From contig QYAI01000031.1 of assembly GCA_003988855.1 (NCBI GenBank), positions 1,571-65,570 on the forward strand: DNA of 64,000 bases. The letters run 5' to 3'. Source of the stretch: Arachnopeziza araneosa. Taxonomy: Eukaryota; Ascomycota; Leotiomycetes; Helotiales; Arachnopezizaceae. Within the stretch, counting starts at the first letter, position 1; each line of letters begins with the position of its first letter. Under the pieces are notes generated by a model. That model saw only the letters and a program-made list of their open reading frames with translations, had not been told where the DNA came from and made no database searches. This document shows, one piece after another, positions 45,394 to 56,800 of the stretch. The position numbers and the translations under genes are program-made.

Positions 45394-47456
45394 ATGGCGG
45401 ACAAAAACAAATTCAGCGAGGTTGTGACCGACCGAGCCAAGTTCATTACGTACCCAAAAAGTCTAGTCCATCACAACACATATAAGCATATTCTTGAGGC
45501 ACACCTCCGCCGATTAAATGAACAAGACGGAAGATTATTCAGCCGCGAAGATAAAACAGATATTGAATTGTTAGAATACAAAACAACTGCTACTGGCAAG
45601 AATAGCCTACCTCTATTCTTGAACATACTTTCAGCTTACTAACATATCATAGGATTTACAAACCTCCATTTCAGTAACAATATGCAACTAGAAAGCCACT
45701 TGATAGGTGCCAATCTTTTTGAAGAGCCGGACCCGCAGTGTAGATTTATGTATAACTCAATTTCTCATCAATTGAATCGCTCCTATCCTTGACATGGAAG
45801 TTATAGCACTGACCAAAGCGTGTAGGTTTGTGCATGCAGCTCACTCGAGAGATAGGTTGAAAGCGACAAGATATATGCTTGCAATTGCTCTCACCTATCA
45901 TCAAGCTATGGCACCTTTCATCGATTTTTTGTTCTCTTTTGGCAAACAAGAACAGCCGCGAGACTTCCACTTTAGTGGATTTTATCATGAAACTCACTTA
46001 ACCAAAGATCAGCCAAGCCTGGTATTGCCTGAGCTTGGTCGGTCAGGCATAGATTTCAAGATGTGCTATAATCTCAAGTCAGTCGAACCATCTGAAAGCC
46101 AACCTCATTTTCCATGGTCGGTACGCCAATTAGCAGTTTATCACTCATTTGATGTTGTTACTGGTAAGACGTTTTGGACGATAATCAAAGGAGACGAACT
46201 TATCAAAACCCGCATTAAATCTGCCCTAAGTCCAAGTAGTCACCAAAATTTGGACCTGACAAGTGCTTCACAAGCATTTTCTGTCACAATCGATGTTCAA
46301 TTGATCATTTTTGGTTGGTGTCGTGAAGAATGGCGGTGGTATATAAGTTATCTGGAAGATTTACAAGACGAAACCACACAAAAGGCCTTGAACTTAAGTT
46401 TCGTTCGTCCTTTGAGCTCTCCGGATCAACCCCCTAATCCGCATCTATCACGGGCCGCAACTTCGCCTCCAGGGAGGATAAGGAAAACGCTTACCGGCAT
46501 CCTCAACCGGGCTGCATCAGCTACTGGAACCATGGTACCACCAACTCCACAAACACCAGCACCTCTGTCAAACCCTCCCCTTCCCGAATATGAGCCCGAT
46601 CTTGAGAATACAGAGACTTTTTCTTTCTCTGCTCTTCAAGACGTGCAAAAGTACGAAGATAAGGTCAGAGAGCTGTTACTCGTGATCGGATCTAATATCA
46701 AAATTGTCACAGATATCAAGAATTACTACATGGAAGTCACTGCGTCTCCCCATTTCCCAAAAGACATAAGAGAAGAGTCTGCGTGTAAGATCAAGTACTT
46801 TGAAACGACTGTCTTCAGTACGATTAATGACCTTGAGATGCAACGTTCTCGAGCCAGCATGCTACTTTCAACTCTGACAAACCGAAAAGGATTGGTGAGA
46901 GGATCTCCCCTTGGGCTTACATTTTTTTAACACAATATAGCTTAACGGGGTACTAGAGTACCGCAATATGGAAGCAAGCAAGAGATTCGCCGAAAAGGCT
47001 GAGGCCTCTACAATGGAGATGCAGGTCATGACCGCAGAGATGAACACGCTGGCCCAGCTATCCAAGAAGGAAGCGGTCTCTATGCGTGTGATCACGCTCG
47101 TGACGCTCTTCTTCTTGCCTGGCACCTTCATCGCAGTATGCTTATTCAGCTTAAGTTATTTTGTCCGATTCCATCTCCCGCGGGACCTGGCTGGAATACT
47201 CGCTGACCTTGGCAAACAGACAATTATGAGCACGGATATACTTCAGTATGCTAAAAATCCAGATACGGACCTGTACGAAGAACAATACTCCTCGCAAGCA
47301 TTGAAGCGCTATGTAAGCGTCACGGTGCCTTTGATGGCCATGTCATTTCTTGTGTGGTTCGTGTATTATTGGTGGGTCGATCGAAAACAGCAGGTGAAGG
47401 CTTGGAAACAGAAGTTCGAGAAGAAAAATATGCTTCATCTAGCAACTACAGTATAG
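45394..47456 (+). CDS. CorA-like magnesium transporter family protein
   Basis: Five exons: 45394-45595, 45653-45749, 45826-46894, 46941-47135 and 47220-47456. All phases close, giving 599 residues. The N-terminal soluble domain carries the fungal block 'DFLFSFGKQEQPRDFHFSGF' and later 'QLAVYHSFDVVTGKTFWTI'. The long helix before the pore is 'YRNMEASKRFAEKAEAS'. Two C-terminal membrane helices follow: 'VITLVTLFFLPGTFIATI' and 'SVTVPLMAMSFLVWFVYYW'. The diagnostic GMN motif after the first helix is missing; the site reads 'MSTDIL', as in many fungal CorA-like proteins, so magnesium transport is uncertain. Intron 1 appears to be GC-AG (donor GCAAGA, 45596). Confidence 0.85.
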
Positions 47457-48683
47457 ACATAAGCATAGAGCCGCCGTAATCCTGAGGCGGGATAAGAAGT
47501 AGGCGATTACCTTCAATGTTCTGCAAATTGGGGCCAGCGATTGGAGTATATGTTTGCTCCTCTTCTCAAAATAAGGAGAGGGGGCTGGGTTAGAGGCTAC
47601 TACGGATTGGACACCATTTTACTGACTTAAGTTAAAATGGGAGGCGAGAGAAAGCGCACGTACACTTATTTCGAATATTCTCTATTTATTCTCAATATAA
47701 TGTTCTTATTCTAAGGATTCCACTAGTAGTATAAGCTATAAGCTATGCTCCCACATTTGTTGCAAGTTTGAATGGCATGAGAAGAAGGTGTAAAATAAGG
47801 GAACTACACAACAAGTACTCAAAGGAATGTGTTCCCTGCTGAATTGTCAACAAGGCACTCTCGCATATAACAGCTTATCTGGAAGATCCAAAAATGAAGG
47901 ATACATGATAGGCCACGTTAGCGGTTCTAAGCGAGACCTAGGTTTAACCCAAGCATAGCCCCATCCCATTAAAACAGGAACGAATAGACAATTGAACGAG
48001 TCAGCAATTGAAGCCTGCTATCAAGGATGTAGCCCGTTTACAACACTTCACAAGCGCAAGTAAGCGATTCATCTAAAAGCAAAAGCAGGTTTAGCAACAG
48101 GCTAGTAAACACTCTATCGTGATGCTTGGGACAAGGAGAGTACTAAATAGTTTAGTATCTTTTACTTTGCGTAACTACAGGCGCTTAAGTCTTTCCAGGA
48201 AAAAATTCCGTCGGCTCGTCTTCATACTTTATTTTACGTTATTTTATTGTCCCCCAACTTAATCAACAACATATTGAATTTGCTTAAATCCTTAGCCGGT
48301 TTGCTATCCTATATTCCTTCTTACCTTCTTATCTTCCCATCTCTTATTTCCCTTGACCGCCCTTGACTTGAAGACCAAAGCAATTTTGTATTCCATCTCT
48401 TATCCTTGCAGCTTTACAACCCTACGACCTTACAACCTTACACTTCCAATACCTCCTTCTCAGCTTTAAAATCTCTTCTCTTACTCCTCTTACTCCCCTC
48501 TTACTCCCCTCTCTCACTCCCCTCAAACCAAGCTATTCCCTCTACAAAACCAACCCTCTCTTTCCTTTCCTCCCTACCCGTCTCCTCTTCACACCTCCCC
48601 TTTCCCTTCTCTTTACATCCCTGCTCTTCACACCTAACCCTCCAACCTCCACCTCCACCTCCACCTCCACCTCCAACCCCTCC
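47457..48683. other. Intergenic, no gene seen
   Basis: About 1.2 kb. It becomes strongly pyrimidine-rich after 48290, with tandem hexamers at its right end. No supported gene. Confidence 0.4.
48641..48676. repeat. (CCACCT)n hexamer repeat
   Basis: Tandem CCACCT/CTCCAC units inside a long C/T-rich stretch; lies just downstream of the small cysteine-rich gene. Confidence 0.8.
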
Positions 48684-49010
48684 TCACATAACAACACACC
48701 CACACCCCCTAACGCAACACAGACAGCCGGTCCCGCATTTATCACAACAGCCCCTCTCTCTATTTCCATCTCCATCTCCATCTCTGTCCCCATCCCCATC
48801 CCTATCCCCATCCCCATCCCCAGCACCCATCAGCTCAACCCCCCTCGCTTCATAGCCCTGATCTCTTGCCACCCTCGCACCACCACTTCCGCCACCCAGG
48901 TCCCGTGGCCGCTCCCACAGGCTGGTGGGCGGTTCCGGGTTCCAGGAGTGGTGCTGCTGGAGGGCGGGCGGGGGTGCGTAGCGGGTGGACTGATCCCGGA
49001 TCGCGGACAT
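48684..49010 (-). CDS. Small cysteine-rich protein with Gly-Asp repeat
   Basis: 108 residues from the ATG at 49010; the frame continues upstream but this start follows a normal context. The N-terminal half is Pro/Gly-rich with 'SLWERPRDLGGGSGGARV'. The middle is a hexanucleotide-encoded Gly-Asp/Arg-Asp run (DNA 48764-48828). The C-terminus is packed with cysteines, 'CCDKCGTGCLCCVRGCGCVVM', which recalls tail-anchored CYSTM-type modules. Codon periodicity of the repeat could equally be chance in a microsatellite. No homologue recognised, so reality as a gene is uncertain. Confidence 0.4.
   Translation of the reverse strand: MSAIRDQSTRYAPPPALQQHHSWNPEPPTSLWERPRDLGGGSGGARVARDQGYEARGVELMGAGDGDGDRDGDGDRDGDGDGNRERGCCDKCGTGCLCCVRGCGCVVM
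48764..48828. repeat. Degenerate (CCCATC/TCCATC)n hexamer repeat
   Basis: About ten hexamer units differing at one position (TCCATC then CCCATC), read on the minus strand as GATGGG/GATGGA, coding Gly-Asp pairs. Confidence 0.8.
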
Positions 49011-49733
49011 GTTTGTCGTTGGGGGTTTAACCTCCTTCACTCCCTTTATCCTGTTTCCCTTTTAAAAACAAAATTCCGCGCGTGAAATATCGTTAATCCG
49101 CCACTTGATCGCAGTCGTTGTTATCGTCAATCCAACACGCTATAGTCGTCGTAGTCCTTATCAAAGTCGCAGCCGCAGAAATATCACGAGTTTTCTTCTT
49201 CTTCACCCGCGATAGAGACCGTCAAATGGGTCGACAGCATCCCCCATTGTGATCTCGTGGAGAGGCCACCCTGTTATAAACCCCTCGTTTATCCCTCCAC
49301 AATCCGCTCATCTCCTATACGAGATCTCCTCCCTTGGTACGATCAAATTGCATGCGCGCTCCCCCATCCCATCGTGGCGCAGTCGACTTCCTCCCTCCCT
49401 TTATCCCGGCACCGCCAATCGAAAATCAACATTTCACGCCGCAGAAAAGATGAAACAAATCAGGCACAATCCATCCCGGGACTGTCTTGTACGTGTCGCA
49501 AGTGGGACCAAGGCATGCAAGAAGCCATTGATTGGATGCGAGAGGCATGTCACCATCACCGACAAAACAGATGGAAGAAATATCATTACGTAAGTATTTG
49601 ATTTGTTAATCGTAATTGATGAAACCCACTCGCATGTCATCCTCTCATACAATGCCATCGTTTCAGTTCAGCGACCATTTCCATCCCAAATAATATATAC
49701 AATACACGACGCTTCTTTAAATCCAATAGCTGA
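49011..49733. other. Intergenic, no gene seen
   Basis: About 720 nt. Overlapping short frames at 49249-49601 are without features. Confidence 0.4.
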
Positions 49734-50820
49734 TTACAAGAACATGGCAGCCAGACCACCTGCAACAGCGGCGAAGCTCATGCCATTGAGAGCAGCCGCA
49801 TTCTTGGTAGAAGAAGCCGACGCGGCAGAACCGGTCGCGCTCGCCGAACCAGTGGGCTTTGAGGTTCCGGAAGCAGTGACAGACGGAACCAAAGATGAGT
49901 TGGCAACAGCTGGCTCTCCAATGGTGGTGTTGTACGCAGCGCAAGATGCGTTGACGGCCTTGGGACATCCATCGCCAGTGCAAATGCTCTGAAGTTGAGC
50001 ACCTTGGGCTGGGATGACATCGATGGCGGCCTCACACAGGAACCCGAAAGTACTGTTGAGCGCAGCACCAACATCAGCAATATCGTCTGATGCGACACCG
50101 AAAGACATGGCGGAAAGAGCAACTTGGGTGACGAAGTAGGTGAATTCAGCCTCGGAGAGTTTCATGAATCTGGTTTGGTTAGTGCTGGACTGATGTGCAG
50201 GAAGAAGGGCGTACTTGTGGACATTGTATTGGGAAGCTTGTCCGCTATAGGCTGGGTAATCCGAGTTCCCTTGCTGGGAGCAGCCGAGAAGAGCACCAAA
50301 GTACTCGTACAAGTGGGTAAGAAGCAGGCTGCTCCGTGTCAGTGAGATCTTCCATTGAGCGGTGGTCATCTTACTATTGGTTGGAGGTTGTGCCATTCGC
50401 AGGCATGTTCAACTTGAGGGGAGCAGCTCCACCATCGTCAAGGAAGTTGACGGCGACACCAGACGCTCCACCTCGGTTGCTTGAAGCAAAGCCACCATCA
50501 AAGTATGGAAGGAGATCGACTGCGGTTGAGCCAACGGTACCTTGGGCAAGGATACCTGGGACCTTGACACCGACATTGGGAGTTGTGTCTGCTGAGCATT
50601 AGAGATGGTTCGAGACTGTAATTGGGATCATACAGTTTCCAATGACGGCAGTGTTGACGACCAGAGTCAACAAGGTCATCTGGTTCTTGGCCGTGTTGTT
50701 CTTCAACAGAGCCGTGGTATAGAAGTCGCAGATGGACATGTTGGCAGTTTTGGCACTGGTGGGTGCTTGAGCAGCAGCCATGCCAGCTGCGGCGGCGAGG
50801 ACAAGCGACTTGAAGAGCAT
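49734..50820 (-). CDS. Secreted, probably GPI-anchored protein of unknown function
   Basis: Four exons: 50820-50634, 50591-50375, 50328-50215 and 50169-49734, giving 317 residues. It has a signal peptide ('LFKSLVLAAAAGMAAAQA'), then a mainly helical ectodomain ('ICDFYTTALLKNNTAKNQ', 'LTHLYEYFGALLGCS', 'SEAEFTYFVTQVALSAMSFG', 'LQSICTGDGCPKAVNASC') with paired cysteines and N-glycosylation sites. A Ser/Thr/Ala-rich linker and a hydrophobic C-terminus ('GMSFAAVAGGLAAMFL') fit a GPI signal. The same block order occurs in uncharacterised fungal surface proteins. Intron 1 can end at either of two AGs 3 nt apart (one residue difference). Surface location is inferred. Confidence 0.85.
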
Positions 50821-53800
50821 TGTTGCAGATGAACAACACGTAGTATAAAGTTATTGCGGGATGAACTTGCTATGCGTGTTGTAGGAGGAAGCCAAATTTC
50901 AATGTTGATGTTGATGGAGATGGAGAAGGAGAAGGAGAAAGCAGAGGGAAGCAACAGGACGGGAGGACCTTTATTACTGGTGTGGCCTCTTGGGAGGCAG
51001 GAGCCTGGGGCCGGTGAGCCCTTTCCCTCGCTGCCAGGTTAAGATTTGAGTTGACCAGCACAACAGGCACGTATTCGGGTGGTAACCGGAAGGAGGCAAG
51101 TACGATGGCAACCGCCGTGTGCCCCCGCATGCCAGCACCAAGTCGTTTCGATAGCTCACCACCGTAACCAGACGCGCTTGTCTCTAATTGGCTGCTATTC
51201 CACCTTTTCGAGGCTGATGTACCTGTTGAGTCGGTAGCATCAGCTCCCGACGCATGTTATCAAGGATCGAGCTCTTTCCAGATGAGCGCCTTGTCCACCG
51301 CTGGTCCCCACTTGAGCTGCATGCAGTTCGGAGCATTGGAATTGGTGGGATGAGCCGGTTTCCGTTGTCAAAGATGGCGCTGCAGAGCGTGGTTGGGGGG
51401 GGGGGAGAGAGAGATATATACATATATATATATATATATATACATACAATAGTTCTTATTCGTAGGGTAATTATCAATCTAGCTCAGCTCAGCTCATCTC
51501 ACTCAGATTTAATAAAAAAAAGCGGTTGTTGATAGCTGTTGCGCAAAGTACATTCTTCACAGCTCCCAAGCTGCATTTCTGGTGTTCCACCAACACTCCC
51601 GTCGTGCTTCCCTGTATCCCAACCTCACATTGCGATGGGCAGACCATCGTCATTTCGCGGAGAAGCTTAATCTTAGCCGCCTACCGCACCCAATCACGCT
51701 TTCTCGATTCCTCATCAGCGAATGTGGCGTCAAGGGTGACGGGCAATCTGTGAGCCCGGATGTCTGGGTCCCGCCGGATGCGGATTTTCCCGACCACAAT
51801 CAGCGAAAAAAGGGTCCCAAGAGAATCGTCCCTGCCAACAGCTGTCTGCCTCTGGGAGAACACACACGTGAGCGCTGAAAGGGGATAATAGCGACGCAAT
51901 TAACGAGGCAACATCCAGTCTTATATCTTGATTCGTGCTCCCCATCCATCGTCCTTCAAAATGTAAGCGTCATGACTTTGCTTCCCCTCTTTCTTTGATT
52001 TAGCCTTCGCCCATTCCTCCAGCCTTCGTCCACATTTCAACACCACTCGTCCCGTCCCTTAGCGGTAACCATTCCGTGATTGGAGGTCCAGGACGTACTT
52101 CCGCAGATCGAACAAAAACACCCCCATGCAGCGGCCTAATCGGGATCGCGTCTCTTCTAGAGCTGGCATGACGGGGAGGCGGAGGCTAGAATTCAGAGAC
52201 TCGTGATTTTCTTTCTCTCTGGACTAGAGGATTATATAGGCCGTTCTTCCCGACAGTCGTGGTAATGCCCTCACGAAGTACAGTCTTCAACAACTGAGGT
52301 AAACCTTGGGTGCCTGTCTCACTCATTCCTCCATCTCCGCAAGACCTCCGCTAGCCCAAGTTCGGAGCAGAACTGACTATAGAAACTTGGCACACAGTTA
52401 GGTGTCCTCATTCGAGCAAGACAATCATGATTACAAAATCCAACTCTTCGGAAACAGCGTTACTGCATTCGAGTGTAGTCAATACTGCGCCGCACAGCGC
52501 TGCACAGCGGTTTCCATAGCGTTTCGCACCTCTTTAATTATATCCAACATTCCTCACCTTGATGTAGCCGTAGCAGTCGAATATTTTGGAGGGAGAATGT
52601 ATCCAAAGGCGCTGAAAACTGATGCATGGCAATTGATCGAAAACCACACGCTTCTCTGCCCGAATCCATTCAGCAAACCTCACGTCTATTGCGGTTGGTA
52701 TCTTTTCCAATCGACTGAGTCAAACAAGGCCTGCTATTGATTGGAAAACAATTGATTCAAACCTCTCCATTCAGTCTTCTTTTCGTCCCTGTAGGTCTGC
52801 CATCCAGATTACCCATCGTAGGCCCGATTGTAGAGATCCAGTCGCGTTGTTTTGTATATCCTACAGATTGTTTCACAACCTTCTCAGGAAAAGCTGTGGC
52901 AGAACATGATACATGCAAGGAGAGCATAATCGTGGACGAGAAGAGACTAAGCTTGCGCATGGAATATATCTTGTCGTCCGCTGTCAGGTAGAAGTGTGTA
53001 GTAAGGGGCTTGAATCAAAGATTTGCCAATGTTAGGCTCGGAGATTTTAAGGAGGACTAGCCTACTGCGATATTAGCAAATGAATACTTGAAAATATATG
53101 CAGGCTCACAAAAATATCTTGAATGCATTGACCCGCTGGAGGAGTCTTCTCTAGTGCAAATAATAAAAAAGAAAGCTTCGTGGGGCTCTGCGTCGTAGTT
53201 AACAAGGTCAATGACGTGTTATTGGCGGAGGCCTCCTAGGCTCTGGAAAGAATGGAAACATGATCGGACCAGCATGCAAGTCATACTTCACATCCCGGAC
53301 AAGATTCTCGATATGATACGTAGGAAATATATCAGATTTAACTACGCAGCCCTCATGCGCTTCCATCCGACGACAATTCTATCTCCAGAATTGATTAATG
53401 AGAGCAGTTGTTTAACCTTGAATCAAGGTTTTTCAGCCACTACACCCCTGCCACTCGCCCATGTGGCTTGACGTGGTGTCTGGGGAAGCGAATTTTGTAA
53501 TCGAAGTTGCTTCTGCTTCTGCTTCATACCTCTCTATCCTTACCTATCACTCCGCAGACGCTCGTTTACTCCTCTGAAGCTCCAGATGCTTCATCATTCA
53601 TATAATACCCATGCATGCACTTCTTATGTCTTAGATACACTATCCGCGATGCTGCAAGTACCCGAAATGACCTGGCGATGTCGTTGAGCCGATGAAAGAA
53701 ACCGTGAAACGCGCCGACATCACTGACGACTTACCCACGACTCAACCGCGAGCCAATTTATTCCACAGCATGCCGGATCCTTCTTCGCCTTCATCTTCTC

Positions 53801-53876
53801 AACCTACACCCTTCGACATGCGCCGGATGTAGCCCACGAACGCCAATTCAAGAGATACTAGCAGGCAGCACGCAGG
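50821..53876. other. Long intergenic region with microsatellites
   Basis: About 3 kb. It holds the 5' flank of the GPI-type gene, a G-run plus (TA)n at 51395-51446, and open frames such as 52402-52740 without family features or splice partners. This is large for such a compact genome, so a noncoding RNA or an unseen multi-exon gene is possible, but I cannot support one. Confidence 0.4.
51395..51446. repeat. G11 run followed by (GA)n and (TA)n microsatellite
   Basis: Eleven G, then GAGAGAGA, then about 13 alternating TA/CA units. A purine-rich to alternating-AT junction, probably unstable in length. Confidence 0.9.
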
Positions 53877-56800
53877 ATGGACCACCCATTCTCCTCATCC
53901 TCTGTGCCGCGCATTGTGCCACCAATGCACACGAGAAACGTATCGAGATCGCCTACGAGACCGATAGCCGTGGACGATTTCCTCAATGACCTTTCACCGG
54001 GCACAACCCTCGCGGCATTCACGAATCCCTCTGGCAAGTTGAGAGCAAGCATTGAGGCAGCTACCCCAAGCGAACGTGCCTTTGGCTTTCGCGCTACGGT
54101 AGCAGCTACGAATATTCAAGAATGGGTAGATGAGCTATCTGCCTGGGAATGGCCAGCTGAGGGTGGCTCGGCTGGTTTTCAGATGTCCCCCAAGATCGGA
54201 CGGAGGCATCTCGACCCATTTTGGGATGGAGACGACAATGACGGAGAAACGAAAAATGGGCTACATTATATTGGAAGCCTTCTCGAATCCCAAGTCGCAG
54301 CATACGAGGCTCGAGTCGATCAAATATATACAGAGATGGAAAGCCTTAACGTGGAGGAAATCAAGCGTCAGGTTCTCGACACTCATTTCTCGCCCAGGTC
54401 GCGACCCTCATCTTCTGGATCAAGTGTACAAATGCCAAGTTTTCTCGACTCTACTTCGTATACGCGCATGGACGACTTTGCGGCACTTGTCACTTGGACT
54501 GTTCTACAAGCACTGCCTAACCTCAAACGCCTGACGATCTTAATGGACACATGGAGCACTCGGCTGGTTGTCTTGCGTAAGGTTCCATATTTACTTCTCG
54601 CGTTAGAAGATGCAGTCATTGCCCTAAGAAGCGGGTGGGATACTATCAAAAAGCACAGTTCAATTGGCGGCCTTACACCAGAATCCTTTGTGATCATACG
54701 AAATATACTACAAGAGAAGATTTCGATGTTGGGACAAGATGTTGATTTTATGCTTGATAAGCTTGAAGGAAGTCAAGACACCATACCCGAATCTTGGCTA
54801 GATCGCCTGGAGGCTATCGAGAACGATTATGCCAAATGGAATGTGGCTGCTACTATGCAAGTTAGATATACCATGGAAAAAGCTGATGAGGCTAAGCGCA
54901 AGGCTGAGGAAGAACATGCTGCTCGTTTGGCTGCTCAAGTGGAAAGCAAGGAGAGCGCACAAGAGGAAGCCGCTATATTCGAAAGTCAGAGAGAAGTCGA
55001 ACCTCAAATTACTCGACTGGGAACTGAAGAAGAGCCATATAATTTACAAGATGTCCAAAAGCCCGAAATTGAGAGTGGTCAACTCGTTGGGGATAGAGAC
55101 GGCGTGCACTCGGAATCTCAAGATGAGGCAATTCCCGAGCAGAAATTTGAAGTCGGAATTGGGACTGCTCGAGCCCAATCCGAAAATCTTGTGATTAAGC
55201 CTGCAATCCCAGAGTCTCATAATAAGACTAAGGAAGCAGAATCTGTCGAAATTACGCCACAAAATTCTCGAAAGGAAGTGGAAGATGCTGAGCTTGCGAG
55301 GCTTCCGGTCGTTGGGGAAACTGGAGGGCCCAAAGTGACGGAGTCAAGCAGTTTCAAAGCCACAGAAGATGACAGAAACGTCGAAGCTCCAAAGATTGAT
55401 GGAAATGGATTGGGATTGGGCTCAACTGAAACCAAACCCCCTGGCGACTTTGTAGCCAGTCTCGAAAACCCAGATGATGGTGCAGATCTTGAGACTGAGA
55501 AACAAAGTGACCCTCATCATTCACCTGAAAACAGGAAGACCATTGAACCAAAATCGCAGCCGGACATGGTACTTGGCCAGATTGCAGCTGTGGGCGTCGC
55601 TTTTGTCGCTGGTGCTTTACTGAGCCGGCGGGGTACCAACAGCGATATTTCTGCCGGAGATTCTCCAGGCTTGAACGAATCAGGAGATTCTCACCATGTT
55701 GATGGCAGCAACGGCGATAAGGAGGAGAAAACAGGTCTACCAGCTGACGAGATTACTGTTCCAAATGTTATTGCAATTCCAAACGACATTGTGGATGATT
55801 CTCCGCCTAGCATTGTTGGTGGGTCTCTTGTCGACATTGTGGACGATTCTTCAGCCGACATTGTCGATGCATCTCTTGTCGACATTGTGGACGATTCTTC
55901 AGCTGATACTGTCGATAAATCCCCTGTCGGCATTGCAGATGTTTCTTCAGCTAAGATTACCGATAACTCCACTGTCGGCATTGCAGATGTTTCTTCAGCT
56001 AAGATTGCCGATAAATCTCCTGTCGACACTTTAGACACTTCTTCAGCTAATATTGTCGATATTTCCACCGTCGACATTTCTAATTCTTCTTCGCACAACA
56101 TTGTCGATGCTTCCCTCATCGACATTGTTAGCCCCTTTTCGACTGATATTGTTGATCCTGTTTCAACAGACACCGATACCACCCTTTCAAGTCACATTCT
56201 TGAACCTCCTGTTGACGATGCGAGAAATCCTCATACAGAAAGATATTCTCAACTGGATGATAGTAGCGATGATAGCCCTGGGCTCAAATCAAATTTAAGT
56301 CACCTTAATAAAGTCCACCAACTCTTTGATGAATCATCATTTCAAAGTTCCACGTCTCCGCTTGAAGATGAATTAACCAATTCTGGTCACAATCCTGAAG
56401 ATGCCTTGCCTGAAGAAACAGCAGACGACTCTGTATCTGACGCCACAGTTATTAGACGGTCTATTGGGCAAGCAGAAGAGGAGACCATTGACCCTATCAA
56501 CTTGGGCACGGGGAAAAGCTTTCGGTTAGATGAATTCCAAGTCAATAGACTGGATAGCTACTCCTACGCTACTTTCTCCAATAATCATGTCATTAGCAGG
56601 CCTGTTGTATGGCAATCGGACGAAGAAGAGATGGAACCTGAGGTCATTACTCGACGTCCCTCTCTCTTTTCTCGCATTCAAGCTCGGCTTGGTAACAAGA
56701 AGGCCCCACCTTCGACAGATGAAGAGGTTAAAGCCCTACACTCTGAAGATCAGGAGACTGGACAATTTGCTACTTTTGGCAACGCCCAAACATCTTCACA

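Noticed and set aside
48406..48855. 149-codon Pro/Ser-rich plus-strand frame
   Set aside because: Translation of C/T-rich hexamer repeats only.
52402..52740. 112-codon frame with a few cysteines
   Set aside because: Begins without an ATG and has no signal peptide or homologous look; kept only as part of the gene-free stretch.
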